From Rhizobium sp. CIAT894 (lineage in GTDB: Bacteria; Pseudomonadota; Alphaproteobacteria; Rhizobiales; Rhizobiaceae), in NCBI RefSeq assembly GCF_000172795.2, contig NZ_CP020947.1:1491001-1555000 (forward strand): a DNA stretch of 64,000 nt, read 5' to 3'. Positions 10,106-19,493 of the stretch are shown piece by piece. The notes under the pieces were generated by a model that did not search any database, was not told the origin of the DNA, and worked only from the letters and a program-made list of their open reading frames with translations. Numbering within the stretch: position 1 is the stretch's first letter; every line of letters starts with the position of its first letter. The translations under genes and the position numbers were made by a program.

Positions 10106-10582
10106 ATGCGCTGCCCCTATTGCGGTTCGGAAGATACTCAGGTCAAGGATTCGCGACCGGCGGAGGACAATACGTCCATCCGCCGGCGGCGTATCTGTCC
10201 GGATTGCGGCGGCCGTTTCACCACCTTCGAGCGTGTGCAGCTGCGCGAACTGATGGTCACCAAGAAGACCGGCCGCAAGGTGCCTTTCGACCGCGACAAG
10301 CTGGTGCGCTCCTTCGAAGTGGCGCTGCGCAAACGTCCCGTCGAACGTGACCGCATCGAGCGTGCCGTGTCCGGCATCGTCCGCCGGCTGGAAAGCTCCG
10401 GCGAGACGGAAATTTCCTCCGAGCAGATCGGCCTGCAGGTGCTCGAAGCCATGAAGAGCCTCGACGATGTCGGCTTCGTGCGTTATGCCTCCGTCTATCG
10501 GGATTTCTCGCTTGCCGAGGATTTCGAGAAGGTCATTTCCGAAATCAACGCCAAGATCGCCCGCGACCCGCTGGACGGATGA
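10106..10582 (+). CDS. nrdR: Transcriptional repressor NrdR
   Basis: 158 residues. An N-terminal zinc ribbon (C3, C6, C31, C34: MRCPYCGS and [10 protein letters not shown]) is followed by an ATP-cone (about 49-139, beginning [16 protein letters not shown]). NrdR represses ribonucleotide reductase genes when bound to ATP/dATP. Linkage between glyA and ribD is widespread in alphaproteobacteria, which supports the call. Confidence 0.96.
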   Translation: MRCPYCGSEDTQVKDSRPAEDNTSIRRRRICPDCGGRFTTFERVQLRELMVTKKTGRKVPFDRDKLVRSFEVALRKRPVERDRIERAVSGIVRRLESSGETEISSEQIGLQVLEAMKSLDDVGFVRYASVYRDFSLAEDFEKVISEINAKIARDPLDG

Positions 10583-10585
10583 ACC

Positions 10586-11893
10586 ATGAGCATTACGCCG
10601 GATGACGAGCGTTTCATGGCGGCGGCGATCCGCCTGTCGCGCCGGCATCTCGGCCGCACTGCCACCAACCCCTCCGTCGGTTGTCTGATTGTCAAGGACA
10701 GCGTCGTCGTCGGCCAGGCGGTCACTGCCGTCGGCGGCCGCCCGCATGCCGAACCGCAGGCGCTCGCGGAAGCCGGGGAGGCTGCCCGCGGGGCCACCGC
10801 CTATGTGACGCTCGAACCCTGCTCGCATCACGGCAAGACGCCGCCCTGCGCCGAGGCGCTGATCGCCTATGGCGTCGCCCGGGTCGTCATCAGCGTCACC
10901 GATCCCGATCCGCGCGTCTCCGGCCGCGGCATTGCCATGCTGCGCGAGGCCGGCATAGAAGTGGATGCCGGCGTACTGGAGGCGGAGGGCCGGCGTTCGC
11001 TGGCCGCCTATCTCACCCGCCAGACGAAGAACCGGCCTTATGTGACTCTCAAACTTGCCGTTTCGGCCGATGGCATGATTGGTCGCGAGGGGGAGGGTCA
11101 AGTGGCGATCACCGGCCCGGAGGCCCGCGCCGAGGTTCAGGCGCTACGCGCCGAAACCGACGCGATCCTCGTCGGCATCGGCACGGCGATATCGGATGAT
11201 CCGCTGCTGACGGTGCGGACACCAGGTCTGGAGGCGCAGTCGCCGATCCGGATTGTGCTCGATCCGTCTTTGGCGTTGCCGCTGACGAGCAGGCTGGTCG
11301 CGACGGCGCGCGAAGTGCCGGTGATCTTGGTTGCAAGTGAAGAGATTTCGCCGTTAGGCTCAGAGGAAGGGTCACCCCCCTCTGTCCTGCCGGACATCTC
11401 CCCCACAAGGGGGGAGATCGGCAAGAGGCGCGATCCGAATTTTCAAGGCAGCGGGTCGCCGTTCGCAACGGAAGATGTAGGGCAGGGAGCTACCTCCCAG
11501 CCAATCTCCCCACCTGTGGGGGAGATGCCCGGCAGGGCAGAGGGGGGCGCCTCGTCCATTGACGCAGCCGACGCAGCCGCTCGCCGCGCCGCCTTCGAAG
11601 CCGCGGGTGTCGAGATCGTCTACTGCAATCCCTATCACCCGGAAGTCCTGCTACCGGCCTTGGCAACACGCGGCATTTCCTCGCTTCTGGTCGAAGGCGG
11701 CGCCAAGACGGCGCGGCTTTTCCTCGAAGCCGGCCTTGTCGATCGCATCCACCTTTACCAGGCGCCTGTCGTCATCGGCGAAGGCGGTATTGAATCCCCG
11801 CTCGATGCAACCGACATACCATCCGGTTTTACCCACATGGGCACGCAGATGTTCGGCGTTGATCGCCTGGACGAATATGAAAGAGAGAATTGA
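10586..11893 (+). CDS. ribD: Bifunctional riboflavin deaminase/reductase RibD with an in-frame repeat insertion
   Basis: 435 residues, about 50-60 more than usual. The N-terminal deaminase has its zinc site in GRPHAEPQAL (H54, E56) and PCSHHGKTPPC (C79, C88); the C-terminal reductase has VTLKLAVSADGMIG (154-167) and SSLLVEGGAKTARLF near 370. It makes 5-amino-6-ribitylamino-uracil phosphate for riboflavin. The extra residues, about 262-322, are encoded by a RIME-like palindromic element (11371-11552) that keeps the frame open. Low-complexity Gly/Pro/Ser sequence there suggests a surface loop. Activity is probably retained because both domains look intact. Confidence 0.93.
   Translation: MSITPDDERFMAAAIRLSRRHLGRTATNPSVGCLIVKDSVVVGQAVTAVGGRPHAEPQALAEAGEAARGATAYVTLEPCSHHGKTPPCAEALIAYGVARVVISVTDPDPRVSGRGIAMLREAGIEVDAGVLEAEGRRSLAAYLTRQTKNRPYVTLKLAVSADGMIGREGEGQVAITGPEARAEVQALRAETDAILVGIGTAISDDPLLTVRTPGLEAQSPIRIVLDPSLALPLTSRLVATAREVPVILVASEEISPLGSEEGSPPSVLPDISPTRGEIGKRRDPNFQGSGSPFATEDVGQGATSQPISPPVGEMPGRAEGGASSIDAADAAARRAAFEAAGVEIVYCNPYHPEVLLPALATRGISSLLVEGGAKTARLFLEAGLVDRIHLYQAPVVIGEGGIESPLDATDIPSGFTHMGTQMFGVDRLDEYEREN
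11371..11552. repeat. RIME-like palindromic element inside ribD
   Basis: Two arms of about 52 nt (11371-11422 and 11500-11552) are near-perfect reverse complements of each other, with only a handful of mismatches, and each contains its own smaller hairpin (cccccacaagggggg; cccacctgtggg). This is the structure of the rhizobial intergenic mosaic element RIME1. The 77 nt between the arms belong to no other pattern I see. It is entirely within coding sequence and in frame. Confidence 0.88.
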
Positions 11894-12504
11894 TGTTCAC
11901 CGGAATTGTCACTGATATCGGTACGATCGAAAGTGTTTCGGCGTTGAAGGAAGGCATCAAGCTCCGCGTCGCGACCGCTTATGATCCCTCGACCATCGAT
12001 ATGGGCGCCTCTATCTCTCATTCCGGCATCTGCCTCACCGTCACCGGCCTGCCTGATGAAGGCAGCAACGGCCGGTGGTTCGAGGTCGAGGCCTGGGAGG
12101 AGGCGCTGCGGCTGACGACGATCGGCACCTGGCAGCAGGGCAGCCGCATCAATCTCGAACGGTCGCTGAAGATCGGCGACGAGCTCGGCGGCCACATCGT
12201 TTCCGGCCATGTCGACGGCAAGGCGGAAATCCTCTCGGTGACATCGGAGGGCGATGCCACGCGTTACCGTTTGCGCGCGCCCGAACATCTGGCGAAATTC
12301 GTTGCCCCCAAGGGGTCGATCGCGCTCGACGGCACCTCGCTCACCGTCAACGCGGTCGATGGCACGGATTTCGACGTCCTGCTCATCCGCCACACGCTCG
12401 AAGTGACAACCTGGGGCGACCGCAAGGCCGGCGATTTCGTCAATTTCGAAGTCGACACCATGGCACGCTACGCCGCTCGGCTGGCAGAATTCCCGAGCGC
12501 CTGA
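11893..12504 (+). CDS. ribE: Riboflavin synthase, alpha chain
   Basis: 203 residues in two lumazine-binding repeats (about 1-95 and 96-195), opening with the family signature MFTGIVTDIG and the second-repeat counterpart GGHIVSGHVDG. It dismutates two 6,7-dimethyl-8-ribityllumazine molecules to riboflavin. The ATG overlaps the ribD stop by one base (TGATG). An upstream in-frame TTG is less likely. ribH, whose product supplies the substrate, is 9 kb away. Confidence 0.96.
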   Translation: MFTGIVTDIGTIESVSALKEGIKLRVATAYDPSTIDMGASISHSGICLTVTGLPDEGSNGRWFEVEAWEEALRLTTIGTWQQGSRINLERSLKIGDELGGHIVSGHVDGKAEILSVTSEGDATRYRLRAPEHLAKFVAPKGSIALDGTSLTVNAVDGTDFDVLLIRHTLEVTTWGDRKAGDFVNFEVDTMARYAARLAEFPSA

Positions 12505-12554
12505 ATCGAAAACTTGTAGGGTTTCCTACTGGCGCGTCTGGCCGGCCAGATAGT
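12505..12554. other. Convergent junction ribE/rfbA
   Basis: Fifty bases with a small GTAGG/CCTAC hairpin and a perfect 14-bp palindrome TCTGGCCGGCCAGA at 12537-12550. It may serve as a weak bidirectional terminator; there is no T-tract. Confidence 0.35.
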
Positions 12555-13430
12555 TCACCAATCCGGGGACAGCTTCGTCAAATACTGGCCATAGGCACTC
12601 TTGCCGAGCTTCTCTGCGAGCTTGGCGAGGTCGTCCTGCGAGATGTAACCCATGCGCCAGGCGACCTCTTCCGGGCAGGCGATCTTGAATCCCTGGCGTT
12701 TCTCCAGCGTGCTGACGAAACCTGCGGCATCGTGCAGACTATCAGGCGTGCCGGTGTCGAGCCAGGCATAGCCCCGGCCCATCAGCTCCACGAACAGCTG
12801 GCCGCGCTCGAGATAGGTGCGATTGACGTCGGTGATTTCCAATTCACCGCGTGGTGACGGCTTCAGGTTGGCGGCGATATCGACCACCTGCTGGTCGTAG
12901 AAATAGAGGCCGGTTACTGCCCAGTTCGATTTCGGCTCCTTCGGCTTCTCCTCGATCGACAGCGCATTCATCTTTTCGTCAAAGCCGACAACGCCATAGC
13001 GTTCCGGATCGGTGACGTGATAGGCGAACACTGTCGCGCCTTGTTGTCGACTTGTGCCGGATTTCATGATTTCCGGCAGTCCGTGCCCATAGAAGATGTT
13101 GTCGCCGAGAACGAGTGCCGAGCTGTCGCCGTGCAGGAAGTCAGCGCCGATGATGAAGGCCTGGGCAAGGCCATCCGGGCTTGGCTGTACGGCATAGGTC
13201 AGCGAAATGCCCCATTGCGAACCGTCACCGAGAAGGCGCTTGAAGGCCTCGACGTCATGAGGCGTGGTGATAATCAGCAATTCCCTGATACCGGCGAGCA
13301 TGAGAGTCGTCAGCGGATAGTAGATCATCGGCTTGTCGTAGACCGGCATCAACTGTTTCGAGACGGCCTGCGTGATCGGATGCAGACGCGTGCCCGTGCC
13401 GCCGGCGAGAATAATTCCCTTCATGCCCAT
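12555..13430 (-). CDS. rfbA: Glucose-1-phosphate thymidylyltransferase
   Basis: 291 residues, standard length. Nucleotidyltransferase signature [11 protein letters not shown] at 10-20, then [12 protein letters not shown] and the sugar-site [19 protein letters not shown]. It makes dTDP-glucose from dTTP and glucose-1-phosphate, the first step to dTDP-L-rhamnose. Last gene of a five-gene minus-strand operon (gap of 4 nt after rfbD). Confidence 0.96.
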   Translation of the reverse strand: MGMKGIILAGGTGTRLHPITQAVSKQLMPVYDKPMIYYPLTTLMLAGIRELLIITTPHDVEAFKRLLGDGSQWGISLTYAVQPSPDGLAQAFIIGADFLHGDSSALVLGDNIFYGHGLPEIMKSGTSRQQGATVFAYHVTDPERYGVVGFDEKMNALSIEEKPKEPKSNWAVTGLYFYDQQVVDIAANLKPSPRGELEITDVNRTYLERGQLFVELMGRGYAWLDTGTPDSLHDAAGFVSTLEKRQGFKIACPEEVAWRMGYISQDDLAKLAEKLGKSAYGQYLTKLSPDW

Positions 13431-13434
13431 CTCC

Positions 13435-14322
13435 TTAAAGACCTTTATTCAAAAGGTCTTGCATGACAACCGTCATGGATTTCTTCCACTCCGGGAGTCG
13501 GATTCCATATGTTCTGGCGAGCTTTTCGCCGTTGAGGCGTGAATTGGCCGGACGCTTCGCCGGTGTCGGATAGTCCGCCGTCGGGATGCGCTCGATGCGG
13601 ACGCTTCTGCCGCCGGATTTAAGAAGCGCCGCGAATATCTCTTCGGCGAAATCAGCCCAACTGGCTTCGCCGCTGCCGGTCAGGTGAAAGATGCCGCGGA
13701 GCGATGGCGCAGGGTCCGCGACGATACGGGTTGCAATCGCAAGAATCGCGTCGGCGATGTCGAGTGCCGACGTCGGGCATCCTGTTTGATCGGCGACGAC
13801 GCGAAGATGATCGCGCGTCTCGGAAAGCCGCAGCATCGTTTTCAGGAAATTGGCGCCAAAGGGTGAATAGACCCAGGCGGTGCGCAAGATGACGTGGTTC
13901 GGGTTCGCCGCCGCGACGGCCTTTTCGCCCGCGAGTTTCGAACGCCCGTAGACGGAGATCGGCGCCGTCGCATCCTCTTCGGAATAAGCGGAGGTCTTGT
14001 CGCCGCTGAAGACGTAGTCGGTCGAAATGTGGATGACCGGGACCCCGATCCGCGCGGCAGCCTTGGCAACCGCGCCGGCGCCTGCCGCGTTGACGGAAAA
14101 AGCAAGCTCGGCTTCGCTCTCGGCCTTGTCGACCGCCGTATAGGCGGCCGCCGAGACAATCACATCCGGGCGCAGAGCCGAGAAGGCGGCTGCGATGCTT
14201 TCGGGATCCGCAAGGTCCATTTCCGGGCGTCCGACGACGCTGACTTCGACGCCCGTTTCGGCGCCGCGTCTGAGCAGCGACTGAACGACCTGGCCCTGTT
14301 TGCCGGTGACGGCAATGCGCAT
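13435..14322 (-). CDS. rfbD: dTDP-4-dehydrorhamnose reductase
   Basis: 295 residues, SDR fold. N-terminal [17 protein letters not shown] binds NADPH, and [14 protein letters not shown] carries the catalytic Tyr-x-x-x-Lys. It reduces dTDP-4-keto-rhamnose to dTDP-L-rhamnose. A longer frame opens 24 codons upstream inside rfbB, but MRIAVTG is the family start. Two nt separate it from rfbB. Confidence 0.95.
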   Translation of the reverse strand: MRIAVTGKQGQVVQSLLRRGAETGVEVSVVGRPEMDLADPESIAAAFSALRPDVIVSAAAYTAVDKAESEAELAFSVNAAGAGAVAKAAARIGVPVIHISTDYVFSGDKTSAYSEEDATAPISVYGRSKLAGEKAVAAANPNHVILRTAWVYSPFGANFLKTMLRLSETRDHLRVVADQTGCPTSALDIADAILAIATRIVADPAPSLRGIFHLTGSGEASWADFAEEIFAALLKSGGRSVRIERIPTADYPTPAKRPANSRLNGEKLARTYGIRLPEWKKSMTVVMQDLLNKGL

Positions 14323-14324
14323 CT

Positions 14325-15380
14325 CTATTGTCCCTTGAAAACGCCGAGGCGTTCGCCAGAGTAGACGTTTTCGCGCAGCGGCCTCCACCACCATTCGTTT
14401 TCCAAATACCAGTGCACGGTCTTCTCGATGCCGGTTTCGAAGGTCTCTTGCGCCTTCCAGCCGAGTTCGCTTTCGAGTTTCGAGGCATCGATCGCATAGC
14501 GCGCGTCGTGGCCGGGGCGGTCCGTGACGTTGGTGATCAGGTGCGCATGCGGCGCCTTGTCGCTGTAGACGCCGTCGAGAATAGCGCAGATGCGATGAAC
14601 GACATCGAGGTTCCTGCGCTCATTGCGGCCGCCGACATTGTATTTTTCGCCGGGGCGCCCCTTGGATGCGATCGTGTAGAGCGCGCGGGCGTGGTCTTCG
14701 ACATAAAGCCAGTCGCGAACATTCGCGCCATTGCCGTAAACCGGAAGAGGCTTGCCCTCCAGTGCGTTCAAGATCATCAGCGGAATGAGCTTTTCCGGGA
14801 AATGGAACGGGCCGTAATTGTTGGAGCAATTGGAGACGACGACCGGCAGGCCGTAGGTGCGGTGCCAGGCAATCGCCAGATGGTCGCTCGCGGCCTTGGA
14901 GGCGGAGTAGGGCGAGGACGGATCGTAGGGCGTCGTCTCCTCGAAGAGGCCCTGGTCGTCGAGCGAGCCGTAGACCTCGTCCGTCGAGACATGCAGAAAG
15001 CGGAAGGCGCTCTTGCTGTGCGCGTCAAGCCCATCCCAATAGTGCCGTGCGGCATCCAGCAGGCTGAATGTGCCGACGATATTGGTCTGAATGAAATCGG
15101 CAGCGCCCGAGATCGAGCGGTCGACATGGCTCTCGGCCGCGAGATGCATGACGATATCAGGGCGGAAGGATGCGAATGCTTCCTGCATCCTGGCGCGGTC
15201 GCAGATGTCGGCGTGCAGGAATTGATAGTTCGGCGCCGATTCGACGGATTTCAGTGATGCGAGATTACCGGCATAAGTCAGCGCGTCGACATTCAGCACC
15301 TCGGCGCCGATCTCGCTGACGAGATGGCGCACCAATGCCGATCCGATGAAGCCCGCTCCGCCCGTAACCAATATGCGCAT
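14325..15380 (-). CDS. rfbB: dTDP-glucose 4,6-dehydratase
   Basis: 351 residues, extended [17 protein letters not shown] at 7-20 binds NAD+, with [12 protein letters not shown] and [15 protein letters not shown] holding the active Tyr/Lys. It converts dTDP-glucose to the 4-keto-6-deoxy form, the branch point for rhamnose and for amino sugars. The nearby DegT-type aminotransferase could use the same intermediate. Operon member, 6 nt after rfbC. Confidence 0.96.
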   Translation of the reverse strand: MRILVTGGAGFIGSALVRHLVSEIGAEVLNVDALTYAGNLASLKSVESAPNYQFLHADICDRARMQEAFASFRPDIVMHLAAESHVDRSISGAADFIQTNIVGTFSLLDAARHYWDGLDAHSKSAFRFLHVSTDEVYGSLDDQGLFEETTPYDPSSPYSASKAASDHLAIAWHRTYGLPVVVSNCSNNYGPFHFPEKLIPLMILNALEGKPLPVYGNGANVRDWLYVEDHARALYTIASKGRPGEKYNVGGRNERRNLDVVHRICAILDGVYSDKAPHAHLITNVTDRPGHDARYAIDASKLESELGWKAQETFETGIEKTVHWYLENEWWWRPLRENVYSGERLGVFKGQ

Positions 15381-15386
15381 CGTCGA

Positions 15387-15965
15387 TCAATCCTGGGGTT
15401 GCTGTGCTGAATAGGAAAAATGGCTTGGCAGATCGGCGAGCCGCGGCAGCGTCTTGTCCTTGTCGGACGATACCATGTCTTTCTCATCGAAGGGCCAGCG
15501 AATGCCGATCGCCGGATCGTTCCACGCGATGCCGCGATCATGCTGCGGGCTGTAGGGTGCGGTTACCTTGTAGCTGATGACGCTGTTCGGCTCGATCGTT
15601 ACGAATCCGTGTGCGAAACCGGCCGGTATCCAGAGCTGCATGCCGGTTTCCGGCGAGAGCTCCTGAGAGAGCCATTTGCCGAAGCTCGGTGATCCCACGC
15701 GGATATCGACGACGACATCCATGATCCGGCCGGCAAGGCAGCGCACCAGTTTGCCCTGCGCGAAAGGCCCTATCTGGAAATGCAGCCCTCGGACGGTGCC
15801 GGCCACCGCCGAAAGCGATTCATTGTCCTGGACGAACGTGACGTCGGCCACATTTTCCCGGAACCAGGCATCCTTGAATACTTCGGAGAAGTAGCCGCGG
15901 TGATCGCCGAAGCGTGGCGGCGTGATTGCAACGATGCCCTCGATGGCCGCTGTCTCAATACGCAT
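15387..15965 (-). CDS. rfbC: dTDP-4-dehydrorhamnose 3,5-epimerase
   Basis: 192 residues with a cupin-like RmlC fold: FGDHRGYFSEVFKDAWF near 19-35, GTVRGLHFQIGPFAQGKLVR (catalytic His) and WIPAGFAHGFVTIE. It epimerises the keto sugar at C3 and C5. Lies 24 nt downstream of the two-module glycosyltransferase gene and 6 nt before rfbB. Confidence 0.96.
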   Translation of the reverse strand: MRIETAAIEGIVAITPPRFGDHRGYFSEVFKDAWFRENVADVTFVQDNESLSAVAGTVRGLHFQIGPFAQGKLVRCLAGRIMDVVVDIRVGSPSFGKWLSQELSPETGMQLWIPAGFAHGFVTIEPNSVISYKVTAPYSPQHDRGIAWNDPAIGIRWPFDEKDMVSSDKDKTLPRLADLPSHFSYSAQQPQD

Positions 15966-15989
15966 GGCTTACCTTTTCTGCGGCCTTCA

Positions 15990-17954
15990 TCAAGCGCCTG
16001 CCTTCATGACGCTCATCAGCATCTCTGCCTGCGAGCGGCTCCGCATGGCCGCAAAGCCTGTCGCGGCAATGGCATCGCGCTCGTCTGCATCTGCGATCAG
16101 CTTGTAGCAGCGCTCGATCATGTCGTCATAGGGCTCGATTGCCAAGCCGCCGATGAAGGCCTGGAGGTCCGGATCGCGGATGTCGCCTTCCGTCAGCACG
16201 CAAACGCGATTGGCGAGCAGATAGGAAATGCGCACGATCTCGAAGACGCCGCTCGCATAATGATGGATGTTGATGACGATCTTGGCGCGGGCAATCGCAG
16301 CATCGCGTTCGGCACCATAGATGTTGAAGAGGTGCGCGACCTTGAGCCCGCTGTCGTTCAACGTCTTCAGGATATGGTGGCGACGTTCGTTCATCGAGCC
16401 GTAGAAGAGGACGTCGATATCCTTGACGGGATTGTGCTGAATCTGGCTCAGGCAACCGCTGTAACCGATTTCCAGAACACCGGCGTGATCGATACCCTTG
16501 GCGGCAAGATTTTCGCGGTTGCGCGGGCTGTAGTCGAGCACCGGCATCGCCCTCAGGATCGAGGTATAGCGCGAATTGATCCAGTTGCTTTCTTCGGACA
16601 CCTGCTCGAGGTTGATGATGACGCTGTCTTTCGGCAGATGGCCGACGATCTCAGTGGGGAGAAGATTGCCGCCGTAGATGATCGGCGCACGGCCGGCAAA
16701 TGCGTTCATATCGCGGACGATCGGTGCCGAGCCGCCGAGTTCTTCGAAGGCACCTTGCAGGCCGAGCGCAACTTCGTCGAAGGCGTGGCTGTGATTGTAA
16801 TTTTCGGGCGTCACGATCCAGATGCAATGACGGTCCTTGTGTTCCTGCCATCCGCCGGCGAAAGGCTGCAACAGCGGCTGCTCGATTTTCGGCGCGGCCG
16901 ATATTGCGGGCCTTTCCGTTCGTACCGGCTGCGGGCCTGGAGAGATGCCTGGAGTCTGCTGAGCATAGGCGCGCAGCAATTCGCGGCCGCCGATGAACTG
17001 GCCGCGCGGCATCCAGGCGGGCGGATCATCAGCCATCCAGATCAGATGCGGCTGCTTGACGAGCGGCTGGCGGCCTTCCTGCCACGAGGTCAGGAGAGCC
17101 TCGTCCCGACTCTTCAGAAAGGCTTCCTTGGCGGCGAAGAGGCCATGCAGCATCCGGCCGAGGCGGGTACCGAACTTCCATTCGAAATCGGCAAGAGCCG
17201 GTACGAAGGCGGCGATTTTCAATCCGGAGGCGGCAGCCTGCTGGACATAGAGCCCGAGCAGGCGCTCGATCACGAAGGGGCGCATCTTCGCGTTGGCATC
17301 GCGCGAATAGTGAGCCGTCCCGGCATAGGCGGCGCCGGCCGGCGTGCCGGCACGCGCTTGATGTTCCAGCGATTCGAGAATGCGTTCGCAAAAAGCGAAA
17401 TAGCCGGACCAGAATTTCCGATTGCCGCAGAAATAGTTGCAGAATGCGAAGGCGGTCTTGTCCTGCGGCGGTGCGATCGGATAGCCCAGCTCCTGTATAT
17501 GCAGAAAGATAGGCTCCATGCCGGGGTGACCGCCAAGCAGCGAATGTTCCCAGACGTTGCTATAGATCGCCGCGTGGCCGATCAGCGGATTGTAGAGATA
17601 AGCATCCGCACCTTCCGCCCTGGCCTTTTCCGCTTCCGTAACGAAGGACGGGAAGCTCGTCACCGACTTCATCTCGAATTTGCTCGAAAGCAGCCCCCAG
17701 AATACGTCGTCGCCGAGGCCGATTGCCTCGTGATGCTGATGCAGGGTGAGGAAGAGTTCATATTCGCGGGTCGTCGCCTGTGTATTGAACGAGATGTCGA
17801 ACGGCATGGCCGCCGCATCGAGCTGGCTGCGCTGCAAAGGATCAAGATAGGGCTGATAGATAATGACGGATCCAGTGCTGGCCGCTTTCTCCGTGAGGAG
17901 CGCCAAATCGGGAAGACCGGCCGGCAGGGAAGAAATGGGCTGATTGATCGTCAA
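15990..17954 (-). CDS. Large two-module protein with a C-terminal glycosyltransferase-like domain
   Basis: 654 residues. The N-module (about 1-330) is rich in aromatic residues and contains FNTQATTREYELFLTLHQHH, NPLIGHAAIYSNVWEHS and FCNYFCGNRKFWSGYF, with no family I can name; its content suggests a sugar-modifying or glycosyltransferase-like role. A proline-rich linker (331-368) joins a C-module (375-654) with GT-B features: VLEIGYSGCLSQIQHNP, KDIDVLFYGSMNERRHHIL, and an acidic site in HYASGVFEIVRISYLLANR. First gene of the rfb operon, so it probably adds rhamnose or modifies a rhamnose-containing glycan. No signal peptide; cytoplasmic. Confidence 0.7.
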   Translation of the reverse strand: MTINQPISSLPAGLPDLALLTEKAASTGSVIIYQPYLDPLQRSQLDAAAMPFDISFNTQATTREYELFLTLHQHHEAIGLGDDVFWGLLSSKFEMKSVTSFPSFVTEAEKARAEGADAYLYNPLIGHAAIYSNVWEHSLLGGHPGMEPIFLHIQELGYPIAPPQDKTAFAFCNYFCGNRKFWSGYFAFCERILESLEHQARAGTPAGAAYAGTAHYSRDANAKMRPFVIERLLGLYVQQAAASGLKIAAFVPALADFEWKFGTRLGRMLHGLFAAKEAFLKSRDEALLTSWQEGRQPLVKQPHLIWMADDPPAWMPRGQFIGGRELLRAYAQQTPGISPGPQPVRTERPAISAAPKIEQPLLQPFAGGWQEHKDRHCIWIVTPENYNHSHAFDEVALGLQGAFEELGGSAPIVRDMNAFAGRAPIIYGGNLLPTEIVGHLPKDSVIINLEQVSEESNWINSRYTSILRAMPVLDYSPRNRENLAAKGIDHAGVLEIGYSGCLSQIQHNPVKDIDVLFYGSMNERRHHILKTLNDSGLKVAHLFNIYGAERDAAIARAKIVINIHHYASGVFEIVRISYLLANRVCVLTEGDIRDPDLQAFIGGLAIEPYDDMIERCYKLIADADERDAIAATGFAAMRSRSQAEMLMSVMKAGA

Positions 17955-18148
17955 GGTATTGTCCTTCGCGCTTGGCGCCGTCTTCGTGATTCATGAAACA
18001 GCATTCGGCTGGTTCGGGTGCCGACTATTGGGAGTGAAGCTTGCGCCACACTGTTGGCAGGAATTTCGCTGGTCAGCTTGGGAACAGGTTAGGCCGTGAT
18101 GTTCGTGTCAGGCCAACTGCGTGATAGTGCCTAACTTTGGACGGCGTC

Positions 18149-19258
18149 ATGAAAAACGAAAAGATCTATGTAACGAAGCCCAGCCTGCCGCCGCTCGAAG
18201 AATTCATTCCTTCGCTGGAAGCGATCTGGAACAATCGCATCCTGACCAATGGCGGGCCATTCCACGAGCAACTGGAGCAGGAGCTCTGCAGCCATCTCGG
18301 CGTGAAGCACATCAGCCTGTTTTCGAACGCTACCGTTGCGCTGCTGACGGCGCTTCAGGCGCTCCGCGTCACGGGCGAAGTCATTACCACGCCCTATTCC
18401 TTCGTGGCCACTTCGCATTCACTTCTCTGGAACGGCTTAAAACCCGTCTTCGTCGACATCGACCCGGTGACGCTCAATCTCGATCCAACGAAGATCGGGG
18501 CGGCGATCACGCAGCAGACGACGGCGATCATGCCGGTGCATTGCTACGGCCACCCTTGCGACGTCGATTCGATCCAGAAGATCGCCGATCTCTATAATCT
18601 CAAGGTCATCTATGACGCCGCCCATGCCTTTGGCGTGGAAGACGAACGAGGAAGCATTCTCAATCACGGTGACCTTTCCATCCTGAGCTTCCACGCGACG
18701 AAGGTCTTCAACACATTCGAAGGCGGGGCCATTATCTGCCCTGATGTCAAGACGAAGACCCGAATCGACCAGCTGAAGAACTTCGGTTACGTCGATGAAG
18801 TGACCGTGGTGGCGCCAGGCACCAACGGCAAGATGAGCGAATTCAACGCTGCGCTCGGCCTGTTGCAGCTGAAATACATCAAGTTCGCCTTGGAAAGGCG
18901 TGAGCTCATCGACCGTGCATACCGTGAGCGGCTTCATGGCGTTGCGGGCATAAAATGTCTGGATCGTTCCGGCGAGATCGTCTCCAACTTCTCTTATTTC
19001 CCGATCCTCATACGCCCTGAATATCCCATTTCGCGCGACGGGCTCTACGAGTTGCTGAAGGAAAACAGCATTCATCCGCGCCGTTATTTCTATCCGCTGA
19101 TTTCAAGCTTCTCGATGTACCGCAGCCTGCCTTCCGCGCAGCCTGCGAATCTGCAGGTCGCAACCGAAGCCGCTCTGCAGGTGCTCTGCCTTCCCATCTA
19201 TCCTGATATGGAGATGGAGATCGTCGACAAGGTCTGCGCGCTCATCAAGTCGGCCTGA
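18149..19258 (+). CDS. DegT/DnrJ/EryC1/StrS-family sugar aminotransferase
   Basis: 369 residues. PLP-lysine K185 lies in SILSFHATKVFNTFEGGAI, with the aspartate of VIYDAAHAFG and the phosphate-site FSNATVALLTAL near 58-69. The family aminates nucleotide-linked keto sugars. Next to rfbB, a dTDP-4-keto-6-deoxyglucose (or isomerised 3-keto) substrate is likely, as in VioA or FdtB; the regiochemistry cannot be told. Divergent from the glycosyltransferase operon across a 194-nt promoter region. An upstream TTG start is less likely than the ATG. Confidence 0.9.
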   Translation: MKNEKIYVTKPSLPPLEEFIPSLEAIWNNRILTNGGPFHEQLEQELCSHLGVKHISLFSNATVALLTALQALRVTGEVITTPYSFVATSHSLLWNGLKPVFVDIDPVTLNLDPTKIGAAITQQTTAIMPVHCYGHPCDVDSIQKIADLYNLKVIYDAAHAFGVEDERGSILNHGDLSILSFHATKVFNTFEGGAIICPDVKTKTRIDQLKNFGYVDEVTVVAPGTNGKMSEFNAALGLLQLKYIKFALERRELIDRAYRERLHGVAGIKCLDRSGEIVSNFSYFPILIRPEYPISRDGLYELLKENSIHPRRYFYPLISSFSMYRSLPSAQPANLQVATEAALQVLCLPIYPDMEMEIVDKVCALIKSA

Positions 19259-19279
19259 CGCACGGTATCCCGTACTGTC

Positions 19280-19319
19280 ATCTCACACCGCAGATCCGAA
19301 AGTATCTGCGGTGTGAGAT
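19280..19319 (+). terminator. Long perfect hairpin after the aminotransferase gene
   Basis: Sixteen perfect base pairs (19280-19295 with 19304-19319) and an 8-nt loop, 21 nt after the stop. There is no T-tract, so termination is inferred from stability and position. Confidence 0.65.
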
Positions 19320-19380
19320 CGTGCCACGAGCGTCGGGCCGGTGCGGTTGGCGCTATGTTGACCGCTTGGCAGAATTCCCT

Positions 19381-19493
19381 AGAACAGGATGATTTAAGGC
19401 CGGGTCGGCCTTAAATCTGAATCCTGTTCTAAATTAAAGAGTTAGAGCATGAGTCGCCCGAAAACCGCTCACACTTTTCGGCATCATGCTCTA
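19381..19493 (-). repeat. Composite palindromic repeat (family B)
   Basis: Two modules. First, nested stems 19381-19390/19421-19430 and 19392-19401/19407-19416, all perfect. Second, AGAGCATGA (19444-19452) with TCATGCTCT (19484-19492), enclosing CCGAAAA/TTTTCGG. In reverse complement the second module shares AAAAGTGTGnnGCGGTTTT with the repeats at 60136 and 63840. Its end supplies the TAG stop of the next gene. Confidence 0.85.

Noticed and set aside
11371..11552. CRISPR-like or phage origin for the repeats in ribD and elsewhere
   Set aside because: Units are inverted, not direct repeats with regular unique spacers, and no cas genes are present.
15780..17996. 738-codon plus-strand frame opposite the two-module glycosyltransferase
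   Set aside because: The minus-strand reading has coherent domain features and operon spacing; this one does not.
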